Assembly: GCA_964628515.1 (NCBI GenBank)
Contig: CAZVNZ010000010.1
Coordinates: forward strand, 23,047-87,046
DNA from: CAZVNZ01 sp964628515
GTDB lineage: Bacteria; Bacillota; Clostridia; Christensenellales; Christensenellaceae
DNA: 64,000 nt
Direction: 5' to 3'
This document shows, in pieces, positions 1 through 7,174 of the stretch; the stretch's first letter is position 1; each line of letters opens with the position of its first letter. Both the position numbers and the translations under genes were made by a program. Under the pieces are notes generated by a model. The model was given only the letters and a program-made list of their open reading frames with translations. It was not told where the DNA came from and did not search any database.

Positions 1-1
1 T

Positions 2-478
2 TTACTTGAATCTATGGGCTTGGGGGAGTTTGTTCAAGACTTTTTAGGAACACAGCAAAGTGCGGTGGCAAGCATTTGTATGGTAGAAATATGGAGAACT
101 TTAGGTTTTCATATGGTTATATATTTAGCGGCGTTGCAGACTGTTCCGGCAGATTTATACGAGGCTTGCACGGTGGACGGTGGTAGCAGATGGCATAAAT
201 TTAGGTACATCACACTACCCTTAATAACTCCGGGAATTACAATAAGTGTACTTATGAGCATTATTAACGAACTTAGAATGTACGACATCGTAAAGGTACT
301 GACGGACGGTGGTCCGGGCTATGCCACAGAAACGATTTCTTATAATATTATTACGCAGGCATTTGGCAATAATATGTTGGGGTATTCCTCCTCTATTGCG
401 GTATTCTTGTTTGCGGTTATTGCTACGGTTGCAATTATTCAGCTTAAAGTAACGGCTAAAAAGGAGGTAGAATACTAA
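2..478 (+). CDS. carbohydrate ABC transporter permease (MalF/UgpA type), 5' truncated by window edge
   Basis: The reading frame is open to the first bases, so the gene starts upstream of the window and only its C-terminal part (about 158 codons) is seen. It shows the EAA cytoplasmic loop of binding-protein-dependent permeases (DLYEACTVDGGSRWHKFRYI, then LPL), which docks onto the ATPase, followed by two hydrophobic helices ending in a basic tail. By family this is the first of two membrane subunits of a sugar importer. The second permease starts two bases after its stop, so the pair is co-transcribed. The substrate cannot be told from the sequence, and no ATPase or binding protein is visible here. 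Confidence 0.9.
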   Translation, partial: LLESMGLGEFVQDFLGTQQSAVASICMVEIWRTLGFHMVIYLAALQTVPADLYEACTVDGGSRWHKFRYITLPLITPGITISVLMSIINELRMYDIVKVLTDGGPGYATETISYNIITQAFGNNMLGYSSSIAVFLFAVIATVAIIQLKVTAKKEVEY

Positions 479-480
479 TT

Positions 481-1329
481 ATGCATGATACTATCAAAAA
501 AAGAAAACAAAGGCTAAACGGTTTTGATGTAACCACAAAAATAATTGTTGTATTAGCAACTATTGTGGTGGCAATACCCCTATATATTGCCTTTTCAAAT
601 GCTTTTAAACCAACAGATGCCATTATGGATTCTCCAATGTCCTTGCCTATTCCGGCAACACTTGAAAACTTAGAATACGTATTTACCAACCCAAATGTAA
701 ACATAGCAGGAATGTATTTTAATTCCATTATGATAGCGGCATTCGGTACGGTGGGTTGTGTGCTGATTTCTTCTATGGCAGCATATTATTTGGCACGTTC
801 TCGCAAAAAAAGCTCAAGAAAGCTGTATACATATTTCTTGTTTGGGTTGATGGTGCCTTATGTAATTGTATACGTACCCCTTGTTACAATGTTTAAATAT
901 TTAGGGCTTATGGGCAACCTACCCACTTTAATTTTTGTGTTTATTTCAGGTAGCATATCCTTTTCCGTATTTATGTATTACGGATTTATAAAAACGGTGC
1001 CCAAAGAATTAGAAGAAGCTGCGGCAATAGACGGGGCAAGCCCCTTTAGAGTGTTTTGGATGATAATATTCCCACTGCTTAAACCGTGTACAACCACCGT
1101 TGCAATTTTTATAGGGCTATCCATGTGGAACGATTTTATGACGCCCTTAATTATAGGCAACATAAAAACAATTACAGTAGGAATATACACGGCAATAGGG
1201 CCTTACGCATCTAACTGGGGGCAGGTTTTTGCCTTCGTATTATGTGGCTCTGTACCTGTAATAATTGCGTATATAATAGCACAAAAGCAATTTATCAGCG
1301 GTCTTACTGCCGGGGCAATGAAAGGATAA
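481..1329 (+). CDS. carbohydrate ABC transporter permease (MalG/UgpE type)
   Basis: This 282-residue inner-membrane protein has six predicted helices and the expected length for a MalG/AraQ-type subunit. The EAA loop is clear near residues 175-200 (ELEEAAAIDGASPFRVFWMI, then a Pro-rich turn). It starts 2 bp after the partner permease and ends 10 bp before the uroporphyrinogen-decarboxylase-like gene, so the three form one operon. It would form the heterodimeric channel of a sugar or sugar-acid importer. Its C-terminal residues GLTAGAMKG are typical of the family. Substrate is unknown. Confidence 0.92.
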   Translation: MHDTIKKRKQRLNGFDVTTKIIVVLATIVVAIPLYIAFSNAFKPTDAIMDSPMSLPIPATLENLEYVFTNPNVNIAGMYFNSIMIAAFGTVGCVLISSMAAYYLARSRKKSSRKLYTYFLFGLMVPYVIVYVPLVTMFKYLGLMGNLPTLIFVFISGSISFSVFMYYGFIKTVPKELEEAAAIDGASPFRVFWMIIFPLLKPCTTTVAIFIGLSMWNDFMTPLIIGNIKTITVGIYTAIGPYASNWGQVFAFVLCGSVPVIIAYIIAQKQFISGLTAGAMKG

Positions 1330-1339
1330 TAAGAGGTTT

Positions 1340-2356
1340 ATGAACGGAAAAGAACGTGTACTGAGGGCACTTGAGTTTAATATGCCCGACAGGCTACCTA
1401 TAGATATTTGGGTAAGTAAATCTGCACATATTAAATATGGTAGTGCCTTGCAGGAAATTTTAGACAATAATCCAATAGATATAGCATTTATAGACGGTCC
1501 TTTAGATATGGGAAGCACTCCTAAGTATTACGAGGTAGGGGAATTTACAGATGCATGGGGCTGTGGCTGGCAAAATTTACAGGAAGGCATAATAGGAGAA
1601 GTAAAGCACCCTGCCATAGACGATTACACAAAACTAGAGCACTACACACCACCCACAAAATTATTTTTAGAAGAATGGCAAAAAAGCATTGAAGATATAC
1701 AAAAAAAGATAGATTATCACAATAAAAAGGGAAAATTTGTACTTGGGGGTTGGATTAGCCTTTTTGAAAGAATGCAGTATTTAAGAGGCACAGAGGAGCT
1801 TTATTGCGATATTGCCTTAAAAGAGCCACAAATGCTTAAGCTGGCAAGCAAGGTTATGGATTTTATGAATACCTATGTTGATTGTTGGGCAGGGACAGCC
1901 GTTGATGGTATAGTATTTGGGGACGATTGGGGTACACAGCTAAGTCTGTTGATTTCTCCAAACAGTTGGCGAGAGATTTTCAAGCCCATGTATAAAGAAT
2001 TAATAGCAAAAATAAAAAATGCGGGTAAAAAGGTCTTTTTCCATAGTGATGGCTATATTTTAGATATTTACGATGATTTTATAGAAATGGGAATAGATGC
2101 CATAAACTCTCAAATATGGTGTATGGGTGTGGAAAAAGTTGCAAAAAAATGTGGTGGCAAAATTACATTTTGGGGAGAACTAAGCAGACAAACCACCCTA
2201 CCAAACGGTAGTGTAGCCGATATTGCGGAGGCTATTTCTTTAATGTGTAAGCATCTGTATGTAAATAACGGGGGATTGATAGGATTGTGCGAAGTCTCTC
2301 ACGATGTACCGCTGGCTAATGTTTCTGCCGTGCTTAAGGGGTGGAATAATGTTTAA
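1340..2356 (+). CDS. uroporphyrinogen decarboxylase (URO-D) superfamily protein, methyltransferase-like
   Basis: This 338-residue protein has the URO-D TIM-barrel pattern: an N-terminal MNGKERVLRALEFNMPDRLP, a central FGDDWGTQ segment and a late KVFFHSDG strand. It lacks the N-terminal arginine cluster expected of true HemE, and there are no heme genes nearby. By family it is closer to the MtaA/CmuA-like methyl-transfer proteins. Its place directly behind a sugar-type ABC importer suggests it acts on an imported, possibly methylated, compound; that is inference from context. The gene closes the operon, and a terminator hairpin follows. Confidence 0.8.
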   Translation: MNGKERVLRALEFNMPDRLPIDIWVSKSAHIKYGSALQEILDNNPIDIAFIDGPLDMGSTPKYYEVGEFTDAWGCGWQNLQEGIIGEVKHPAIDDYTKLEHYTPPTKLFLEEWQKSIEDIQKKIDYHNKKGKFVLGGWISLFERMQYLRGTEELYCDIALKEPQMLKLASKVMDFMNTYVDCWAGTAVDGIVFGDDWGTQLSLLISPNSWREIFKPMYKELIAKIKNAGKKVFFHSDGYILDIYDDFIEMGIDAINSQIWCMGVEKVAKKCGGKITFWGELSRQTTLPNGSVADIAEAISLMCKHLYVNNGGLIGLCEVSHDVPLANVSAVLKGWNNV

Positions 2357-2390
2357 GGGCTAATGCCCAAATAAAATTAATAGAAGAATA

Positions 2391-2430
2391 GCAAAACTGT
2401 AACTAAAAATTGCAGTTTTGTTTTAGTTTT
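2391..2430 (+). terminator. intrinsic terminator of the ABC/URO-D operon
   Basis: CAAAACTG (2392-2399) pairs with CAGTTTTG (2413-2420), followed by TTTTAGTTTT. It lies 35 bp after the URO-D-like stop codon. Confidence 0.7.
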
Positions 2431-2503
2431 AAGCCCAAAAATGCTTTTTTGTGCTATAATTGTCAGTAGCAAAGTAAAAGTATATTTAGAATAAAAATCC
2501 CCC

Positions 2504-2534
2504 TTGACTCTCCCCCAAGGGTAGCCAATAAAAT
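2504..2534 (+). promoter_or_regulatory. MerR-type promoter with 19-bp spacer
   Basis: TTGACT (2504-2509) and TAAAAT (2529-2534) are separated by 19 bp instead of 17. The spacer starts with the imperfect dyad CTCCCCCAAGGGTAG (2510-2524; arms CTnCCC and GGGnAG). An over-long spacer holding a dyad is the hallmark of promoters that MerR proteins untwist to activate. The merR gene starts 24 bp downstream, so autoregulation is likely. Confidence 0.75.
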
Positions 2535-2558
2535 AAGAAAGGGAGGGAGGAAGGTAAG

Positions 2559-3365
2559 ATGTATCGTATCGGAGATTTTTCAAAAATGAGCAAAACCACA
2601 ATAAAAACCTTGCGTTATTACGACGAGATTGGCTTGCTAAAACCCAAGGAAACGGATAGTTTTACGGGGTACAGAATGTACAGCACAAGCCAGCTTAACG
2701 ATTTGCATAAAATATACGCTTTAAAGCAGGCAGGGCTTATGGTGGAGGAAATTCGCAGTATTATTAACGGCGCCGACTCAAATGCAATACTGCAAAAACG
2801 CAAAAAGGAAATTTTAGAGAAATTAAAGGAAACGAATAATCAACTTTCTGCTCTCGAATTTATTTTAAACGGCAAACAGGAGGAAAATACTATGAACTAT
2901 GTTGCAAGAATTAAAGAAATACCCGAATGTATTGTATATTCAATTAAAATGAAGGTTGCAAGCTACAACGATTATTTTGCATTAGTGCCACCTATCGGGG
3001 AAACAATACTGGCAAAATATCCCGATCTAAAATGTACCGTATCTGAATATTGTTATCTAAATTACTTAGACAACGAGTACAAAGAAAAGGATTTTAATGT
3101 GGAGCTTTGCGAGTCGGTAGACAAGCTAAAGCCGGATTTTGATAATGTGCAATTTAAAAAAACGGATAAAATTACGGTAGCATCCGTAATGCACAAAGGC
3201 CCCTACTCTACAATTAGAAGTGCCTATGCCTATATTTTAAAATGGGTGGAGGAAAACGGCTACAAACAAGCAGATGTACCCAGAGAAAGCGTTATAGACG
3301 GCATTTGGAATAAAGACAGCGAGGACGAATGGCTAACGGAAGTCCAAATCCCCATATGTAAATAA
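2559..3365 (+). CDS. MerR family regulator with GyrI-like effector domain (BmrR type)
   Basis: This 268-residue cytoplasmic regulator has an N-terminal winged helix (YRIGDFSKMSKTTIKTLRYY, then DEIGLLKP), a coiled-coil dimer helix to about residue 110, and a C-terminal GyrI-like ligand-binding domain (from about residue 115, ending KDSEDEWLTEVQIPI). The layout matches BmrR-type multidrug-sensing activators. The start is fixed by a GGGAGGGAGGAAGG ribosome binding site. It sits alone between terminators with its own 19-bp-spacer promoter. No adjacent transporter is present, so its target genes are unknown, apart from probable self-regulation. Confidence 0.9.
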   Translation: MYRIGDFSKMSKTTIKTLRYYDEIGLLKPKETDSFTGYRMYSTSQLNDLHKIYALKQAGLMVEEIRSIINGADSNAILQKRKKEILEKLKETNNQLSALEFILNGKQEENTMNYVARIKEIPECIVYSIKMKVASYNDYFALVPPIGETILAKYPDLKCTVSEYCYLNYLDNEYKEKDFNVELCESVDKLKPDFDNVQFKKTDKITVASVMHKGPYSTIRSAYAYILKWVEENGYKQADVPRESVIDGIWNKDSEDEWLTEVQIPICK

Positions 3366-3377
3366 CGTAAACAAAAC

Positions 3378-3418
3378 AGGGTTGTACTCACATATTTAAA
3401 AGGTGCAACCCTTTTTTA
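3378..3418 (+). terminator. intrinsic terminator after merR
   Basis: AGGGTTGTAC (3378-3387) pairs with GTGCAACCCT (about 3403-3412, one G-U), followed by a T run. Confidence 0.85.
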
Positions 3419-3441
3419 CACCCCTAAAAAATAATTACTTA

Positions 3442-3477
3442 TTGACAAATTACAACCGTTCATCTATAATCATAGAT
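3442..3477 (+). promoter_or_regulatory. consensus promoter plus putative BlaI operator
   Basis: TTGACA (3442-3447), a 17-bp spacer, then TATAAT (3465-3470): a perfect sigma-A promoter. The dyad ATCTAT-AATC-ATAGAT (3462-3477) covers the -10 box, where a BlaI dimer would block polymerase. The operator role is inferred from the downstream blaI-like gene and the position of the dyad. Confidence 0.8.
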
Positions 3478-3526
3478 ATACTAATTACAATTTACAATAC
3501 CAAATACAAATAAGGCGGTAACAACT

Positions 3527-3895
3527 ATGGAAAAAAGCCCAACAAAGTTGGAGTGGCTTATTTTGGAAGTGCTGTGGGCAAAAAGCCCCATGTTTTTATC
3601 CGAAATAATGCAGGAAATGAACAAAAAAGTGGATTGGAAGCAAACCACATATTCTACCTATCTTAAAAAAATGTGCGATGCAGGGTTTTTGGGGTACAAG
3701 GTGATAAGCGGTTTTAGGCAGTATTATCCCGCAATAAAACGGGAGGAATGTATCGTAAACGAAAGCAAAAGTATGCGCTACAAGCTATCAAACGATAGCG
3801 CACTAATGTTTTTAGCCTGTATGATTCGGCAAAGCGATTTAAAAGAGGACGATATTAAAGAGCTAAAAAAGCTTATAGACGAGCTTGAGGATTAA
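3527..3895 (+). CDS. blaI: BlaI/MecI/CopY family transcriptional repressor
   Basis: This 122-residue protein has the BlaI winged-helix pattern (PTKLEWLILEVLWAKSPMFL, later WKQTTYSTYLKKMCDAGFL) and a short C-terminal dimerisation tail. By family it represses its own operon until it is cleaved or displaced after the M56 membrane sensor detects a signal, classically a beta-lactam. The M56 gene starts 3 bp after its stop. No beta-lactamase gene lies next to the pair, so the regulated resistance or envelope gene is elsewhere or is the sensor itself. The mecA-like PBP at 33-35 kb is one conceivable target, but this is speculation. Confidence 0.88.
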   Translation: MEKSPTKLEWLILEVLWAKSPMFLSEIMQEMNKKVDWKQTTYSTYLKKMCDAGFLGYKVISGFRQYYPAIKREECIVNESKSMRYKLSNDSALMFLACMIRQSDLKEDDIKELKKLIDELED

Positions 3896-3898
3896 ATT

Positions 3899-6520
3899 AT
3901 GGATATTCTTGCAACTTTAGGGGAAATAACGGTGTACAGCGCAATAATTTTTGCCATACTAATGCTGTTTAAAAAGGTATTTAACAAAAAATTGTCTCCC
4001 TTAATGCACTATGTTTTATGGGGATTGCTAATAGCAAGGCTGGTGGTGCCAATAACTTTGGACAGCCAAATAAAGTTTATTACCATACCACAAAAAGAGG
4101 TGGCAAGTCAAAATTTAAATTTTTATGGTGATGATGATGAAGCTACACCACAGGCACAAAGGGCAAATACGCAAATGCCTCCAACAAACGGTAATGTGCA
4201 ACTACATACCAATTTAAACGGCAATATAAATGGTATGGCAACAGGTAATACAACAGGTAGCAACACGCTTGGGCAAAATTCTTATACAAAGGGCGTGCAA
4301 ACGTTTACAATTTATGATGTACTCTTAATAATATGGCTGTTTGGCATAGGAGCGGTTGGGGTTTATATGTTGTTTTCCTACATGTATTTACGCCAAAAAC
4401 TAAAGGAAAGCACCTTACTGCCCACCAAAGAATTATATATGCTTTTTTTAGAGTGCAAAAAAGCCCTTGGCATAAAAGCAAAAATAAAATTGCGGTGTCA
4501 GTACGGAATAAATTCTCCGGCACTTTTGTTTCCACGCACCATACTTATGCCTTTGTGTCTGCTGAAAAACACAAGCGAAGAGCAAATTAAGCTGATGCTA
4601 ACCCACGAACTTTATCACTATAAATATAAAGACCATTTTGTAATTCTGATGTTAGCGCTACTAAGAGCGGTATATTGGTTTAACCCTGTGGTGTGGATTA
4701 GTTTTTACAAAATAGTAAACGATATGGAAAACCTATGCGACAGTAGGGTAATAAAGCAGGTAGGGGAGAAAAATCGCCGATTATACGCAGATACTTTATT
4801 GCTTTTGTTTTCAATGAACAAAAAGGGGCTTGTGCTTGGAATGGCTAACACAAGAAAAAATGCAAAAAACAGAATAAAAGGGGTGTACCTAAGAGGAAAA
4901 TCCGCTAAAGGTACTAAAATCGAGGCGGTTATACTCAGTATGATAATAGGGGTTATGTGCTTTACAACCGCTTGCGTACCCACACCACAAAAAGAAGTTG
5001 TTGTAAATAAAGCCGAGGGCAAAATGCAGGAGGAGTTAAGCAAACCTGTACAAGAGACTGTGCCAACGCAAGAGGTAAAGGTGGAGGAAAACCCTTACGC
5101 ACCTGTTAAATACAATGTTTCCGAGCATTGGAAGGAAGATATGGTAAGGGATAACGGCAGGCTAACCATTAATGCGGATATTGATGTACTAATGCCGGAT
5201 GTGGACGCTTATCCGGTGCAGACTATTGAGCAAAAGCAAATAAACCAACAAGAAGCAAATGAGTTTATAGATTATTTTGTAGGGGAGAACCCTAAGTTTT
5301 ACACGGTATATTTGCCAAAAACAAAAAGTGATTATGAGCAAGAAATTATAAATTTAAAAACATCACTGGCAGAGGTAGAAGCAGGAGGGGATGGCGAGGA
5401 TCCGGATAGTATACGGGGATATATAGCAGAAAAAGAAAAGAAATTGGAAACAGCGCCCGCCACGGCAACACCACAAGAAATAGAGCCCGTTTTTACTTAT
5501 CGACGCAATTTCGAGACCGGAGAACCCGAAAAGGAATATGGGGAACACTATATTGAGGTGGCAATAAGAGACAACAGCAATTTAAAAAAGGATATATATA
5601 TTGAAGATGGTAAAGAAGGCGGTATTTCAACGCTGTCATACAACGATATTGGTACTTTTGAGAGGGAATCATCAATAAAACAGCAGTTGGTATATTGCGA
5701 AGCTCAATTTGAACGAATAAATAAAAATATGATTGCTAATCCAAATTCTCATGCTGATTACAATGCTATGCTTAAAGAAGAACAGGAAAGTTATGATAAA
5801 TTTAAAGATTTACTTGAAATATTTAACGAAAATCCAATGGATATAGCGCAAATAGAGCAAAAAGCAATTATGATACTAAAAGAATTAAATATTACAAATG
5901 TGCAAGTTGAAAATGTGGAAAGAGCACTATTAGATTTTTGCGATATTAATGAGGTGTATAAAAGAAGGGAATTTGTTGAACCTACAGAGCATGGCGTTTA
6001 TATAAGCTTTATACGTCAAAATGGAGGTGTTTTGAACAAATATTTAACAAGCGGTGGTTTTAATTCTCAAATATCATATGAGGGTATGTATTCGCCTCCG
6101 TTTTTTCCGGAAAACGTTAGTATGGTTTTTGATGTAGAAGGAAATTTACGAAGGTTTAACAATAGTTTTGTCACTAAAGAAATACAAACAGATGCCAAAA
6201 ATAGTGAAATATTGCCATTTGAAGAAATAAAAGAAAGGCTTGCAGCACATATTTTGCATACTGAAAACTATGGTATAGAAAAGAATCTTCGTTACAAACC
6301 TGTAGAAGTAAAACTAGCAATGTCATACATAAATGTAAAAGACGAAAATAAACAAGCTATTGCAGTACCTGCGTGGTATTTTAAAATGGAAGAATATGTT
6401 ACAATTACAGATAATAATTATACTTTTACTATTGAAGAGGAAAAAGGAGCGGAGTTAAAAGAATATCTATTTAATGCCATAGACGGCTCGGCAATTTTAT
6501 TGCCGGGGAACAAAATATAG
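3899..6520 (+). CDS. M56 family (BlaR1/MecR1-like) membrane metallopeptidase with large non-PBP sensor region
   Basis: This 873-residue protein starts with the M56 membrane part: helices near 10-25, 35-52 and 140-165, and the zinc motif HELYH at residues 236-240 with downstream W/NP residues. A further helix near 345-360 ends in a Cys (TTACVP). The remaining 500 residues lie outside or after it and show no recognisable penicillin-binding fold; they contain two Glu/Lys-rich coiled-coil stretches and a C-terminal part like domains seen in other clostridial M56 proteins. Residues 74-135 form an Asn/Gly/Thr/Gln-rich linker. It probably signals to the adjacent BlaI by proteolysis. The signal it senses is unknown. 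Confidence 0.85.
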   Translation: MDILATLGEITVYSAIIFAILMLFKKVFNKKLSPLMHYVLWGLLIARLVVPITLDSQIKFITIPQKEVASQNLNFYGDDDEATPQAQRANTQMPPTNGNVQLHTNLNGNINGMATGNTTGSNTLGQNSYTKGVQTFTIYDVLLIIWLFGIGAVGVYMLFSYMYLRQKLKESTLLPTKELYMLFLECKKALGIKAKIKLRCQYGINSPALLFPRTILMPLCLLKNTSEEQIKLMLTHELYHYKYKDHFVILMLALLRAVYWFNPVVWISFYKIVNDMENLCDSRVIKQVGEKNRRLYADTLLLLFSMNKKGLVLGMANTRKNAKNRIKGVYLRGKSAKGTKIEAVILSMIIGVMCFTTACVPTPQKEVVVNKAEGKMQEELSKPVQETVPTQEVKVEENPYAPVKYNVSEHWKEDMVRDNGRLTINADIDVLMPDVDAYPVQTIEQKQINQQEANEFIDYFVGENPKFYTVYLPKTKSDYEQEIINLKTSLAEVEAGGDGEDPDSIRGYIAEKEKKLETAPATATPQEIEPVFTYRRNFETGEPEKEYGEHYIEVAIRDNSNLKKDIYIEDGKEGGISTLSYNDIGTFERESSIKQQLVYCEAQFERINKNMIANPNSHADYNAMLKEEQESYDKFKDLLEIFNENPMDIAQIEQKAIMILKELNITNVQVENVERALLDFCDINEVYKRREFVEPTEHGVYISFIRQNGGVLNKYLTSGGFNSQISYEGMYSPPFFPENVSMVFDVEGNLRRFNNSFVTKEIQTDAKNSEILPFEEIKERLAAHILHTENYGIEKNLRYKPVEVKLAMSYINVKDENKQAIAVPAWYFKMEEYVTITDNNYTFTIEEEKGAELKEYLFNAIDGSAILLPGNKI

Positions 6521-6580
6521 GGCTCTGTGAAATATTTTCTGTAAATTTTAATGTGCTTTATGTAGTGTGTATTGGCATAG

Positions 6581-6616
6581 AAAAACCGCTGTATATATGA
6601 ATTACAGCGGTTTTAT
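6581..6616. terminator. bidirectional terminator between M56 gene and tRNA-Ala
   Basis: AAAACCGCTGTA (6582-6593) pairs with TACAGCGGTTTT (6603-6614), with A/T runs on both sides. It can stop both the M56 transcript and the minus-strand tRNA transcript. Confidence 0.8.
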
Positions 6617-6619
6617 TAC

Positions 6620-6695
6620 TGGTGGAGACAGACGGTCTCGAACCGTCGACCTCTTGACTGCCAGTCAAGCACTCTACCAACTGAGCTATGCCCCC
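6620..6695 (-). tRNA. tRNA-Ala (anticodon GGC)
   Basis: This 76-nt cloverleaf on the minus strand has a 3' CCA encoded in the DNA. The anticodon stem CTTGA/TCAAG encloses the loop CTGGCAG, giving anticodon GGC. The acceptor stem carries the G3-U70 pair that identifies alanine tRNAs. The T arm GGTTCGAGACC is intact. Confidence 0.95.
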
Positions 6696-6704
6696 AATAG
6701 TTTA

Positions 6705-6733
6705 ATTATATTTAACCTAACCTTAGTTGTCAA
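6705..6733 (-). promoter_or_regulatory. promoter of tRNA-Ala
   Basis: On the minus strand TTGACA (6733-6728), a 17-bp spacer, then TATAAT (6710-6705): a full consensus promoter about 10 bp upstream of the mature tRNA 5' end. Confidence 0.88.
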
Positions 6734-6804
6734 TGGGTGATTGCATAAAAAATTAGCACAAAATCAAAATATTTCGCAAAATATGTAAAATATTTATGTT
6801 ACTA

Positions 6805-6884
6805 TATAATTAAAATATACCTTTCGGAGTGCTGTTATACTACTAATAATAAAGGGGAAACAGAATATTGCTAAAAAAGCACTC
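6805..6884 (+). promoter_or_regulatory. AT-rich leader with candidate -10 boxes and a long-range hairpin
   Basis: TATAAT at 6805-6810 and TATACT at 6836-6841 are possible -10 boxes, neither with a good -35. GAGTGCT (6827-6833) can pair with AGCACTC (6878-6884), enclosing an AAAGGGG stretch. This is the leader of the Asp-rich gene; a regulatory role is a guess. Confidence 0.35.
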
Positions 6885-6916
6885 ACAAAATATCTAATGG
6901 GGAAGGAGCGAAAAAA

Positions 6917-7168
6917 ATGAGCATTTTTGGAAATCTATTCGACTTAAACGGCGACGGAAAAGGAAGTCTGTTAGAAGATATGCTAATATTAGAAATGATA
7001 GGAGTCACAAGCAAAACCGAAGACGAGGACGATTTATACTACAACACAGATGACGAAGATGACGAAGAAACCGAAGAAATCGAGGACTTTGGCTACAACG
7101 AGGATTTTGACGATTTCAACGATTTTGACGACTTTAATGACTTTGACAACAAAAGCGAATACGACTAA
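6917..7168 (+). CDS. small Asp-rich protein with an EF-hand-like calcium loop
   Basis: This 83-residue, very acidic protein is preceded by a GGAAGGAGCG ribosome binding site. Residues 9-20 read DLNGDGKGSLLE, which fits a 12-residue EF-hand/dockerin-type Ca2+ loop (D1, N3, D5, G6, S9, E12). The second half is almost only Asp, Glu, Asn and aromatic residues, with a DFNDFDDFNDFD repeat. No signal peptide or membrane segment is visible, so it is likely cytoplasmic. Similar short DxNxDG proteins are common in Clostridia, but their function is unknown. It converges on the HerA-like ATPase with only 6 bp between stop codons. Confidence 0.75.
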   Translation: MSIFGNLFDLNGDGKGSLLEDMLILEMIGVTSKTEDEDDLYYNTDDEDDEETEEIEDFGYNEDFDDFNDFDDFNDFDNKSEYD

Positions 7169-7174
7169 GGCAAT

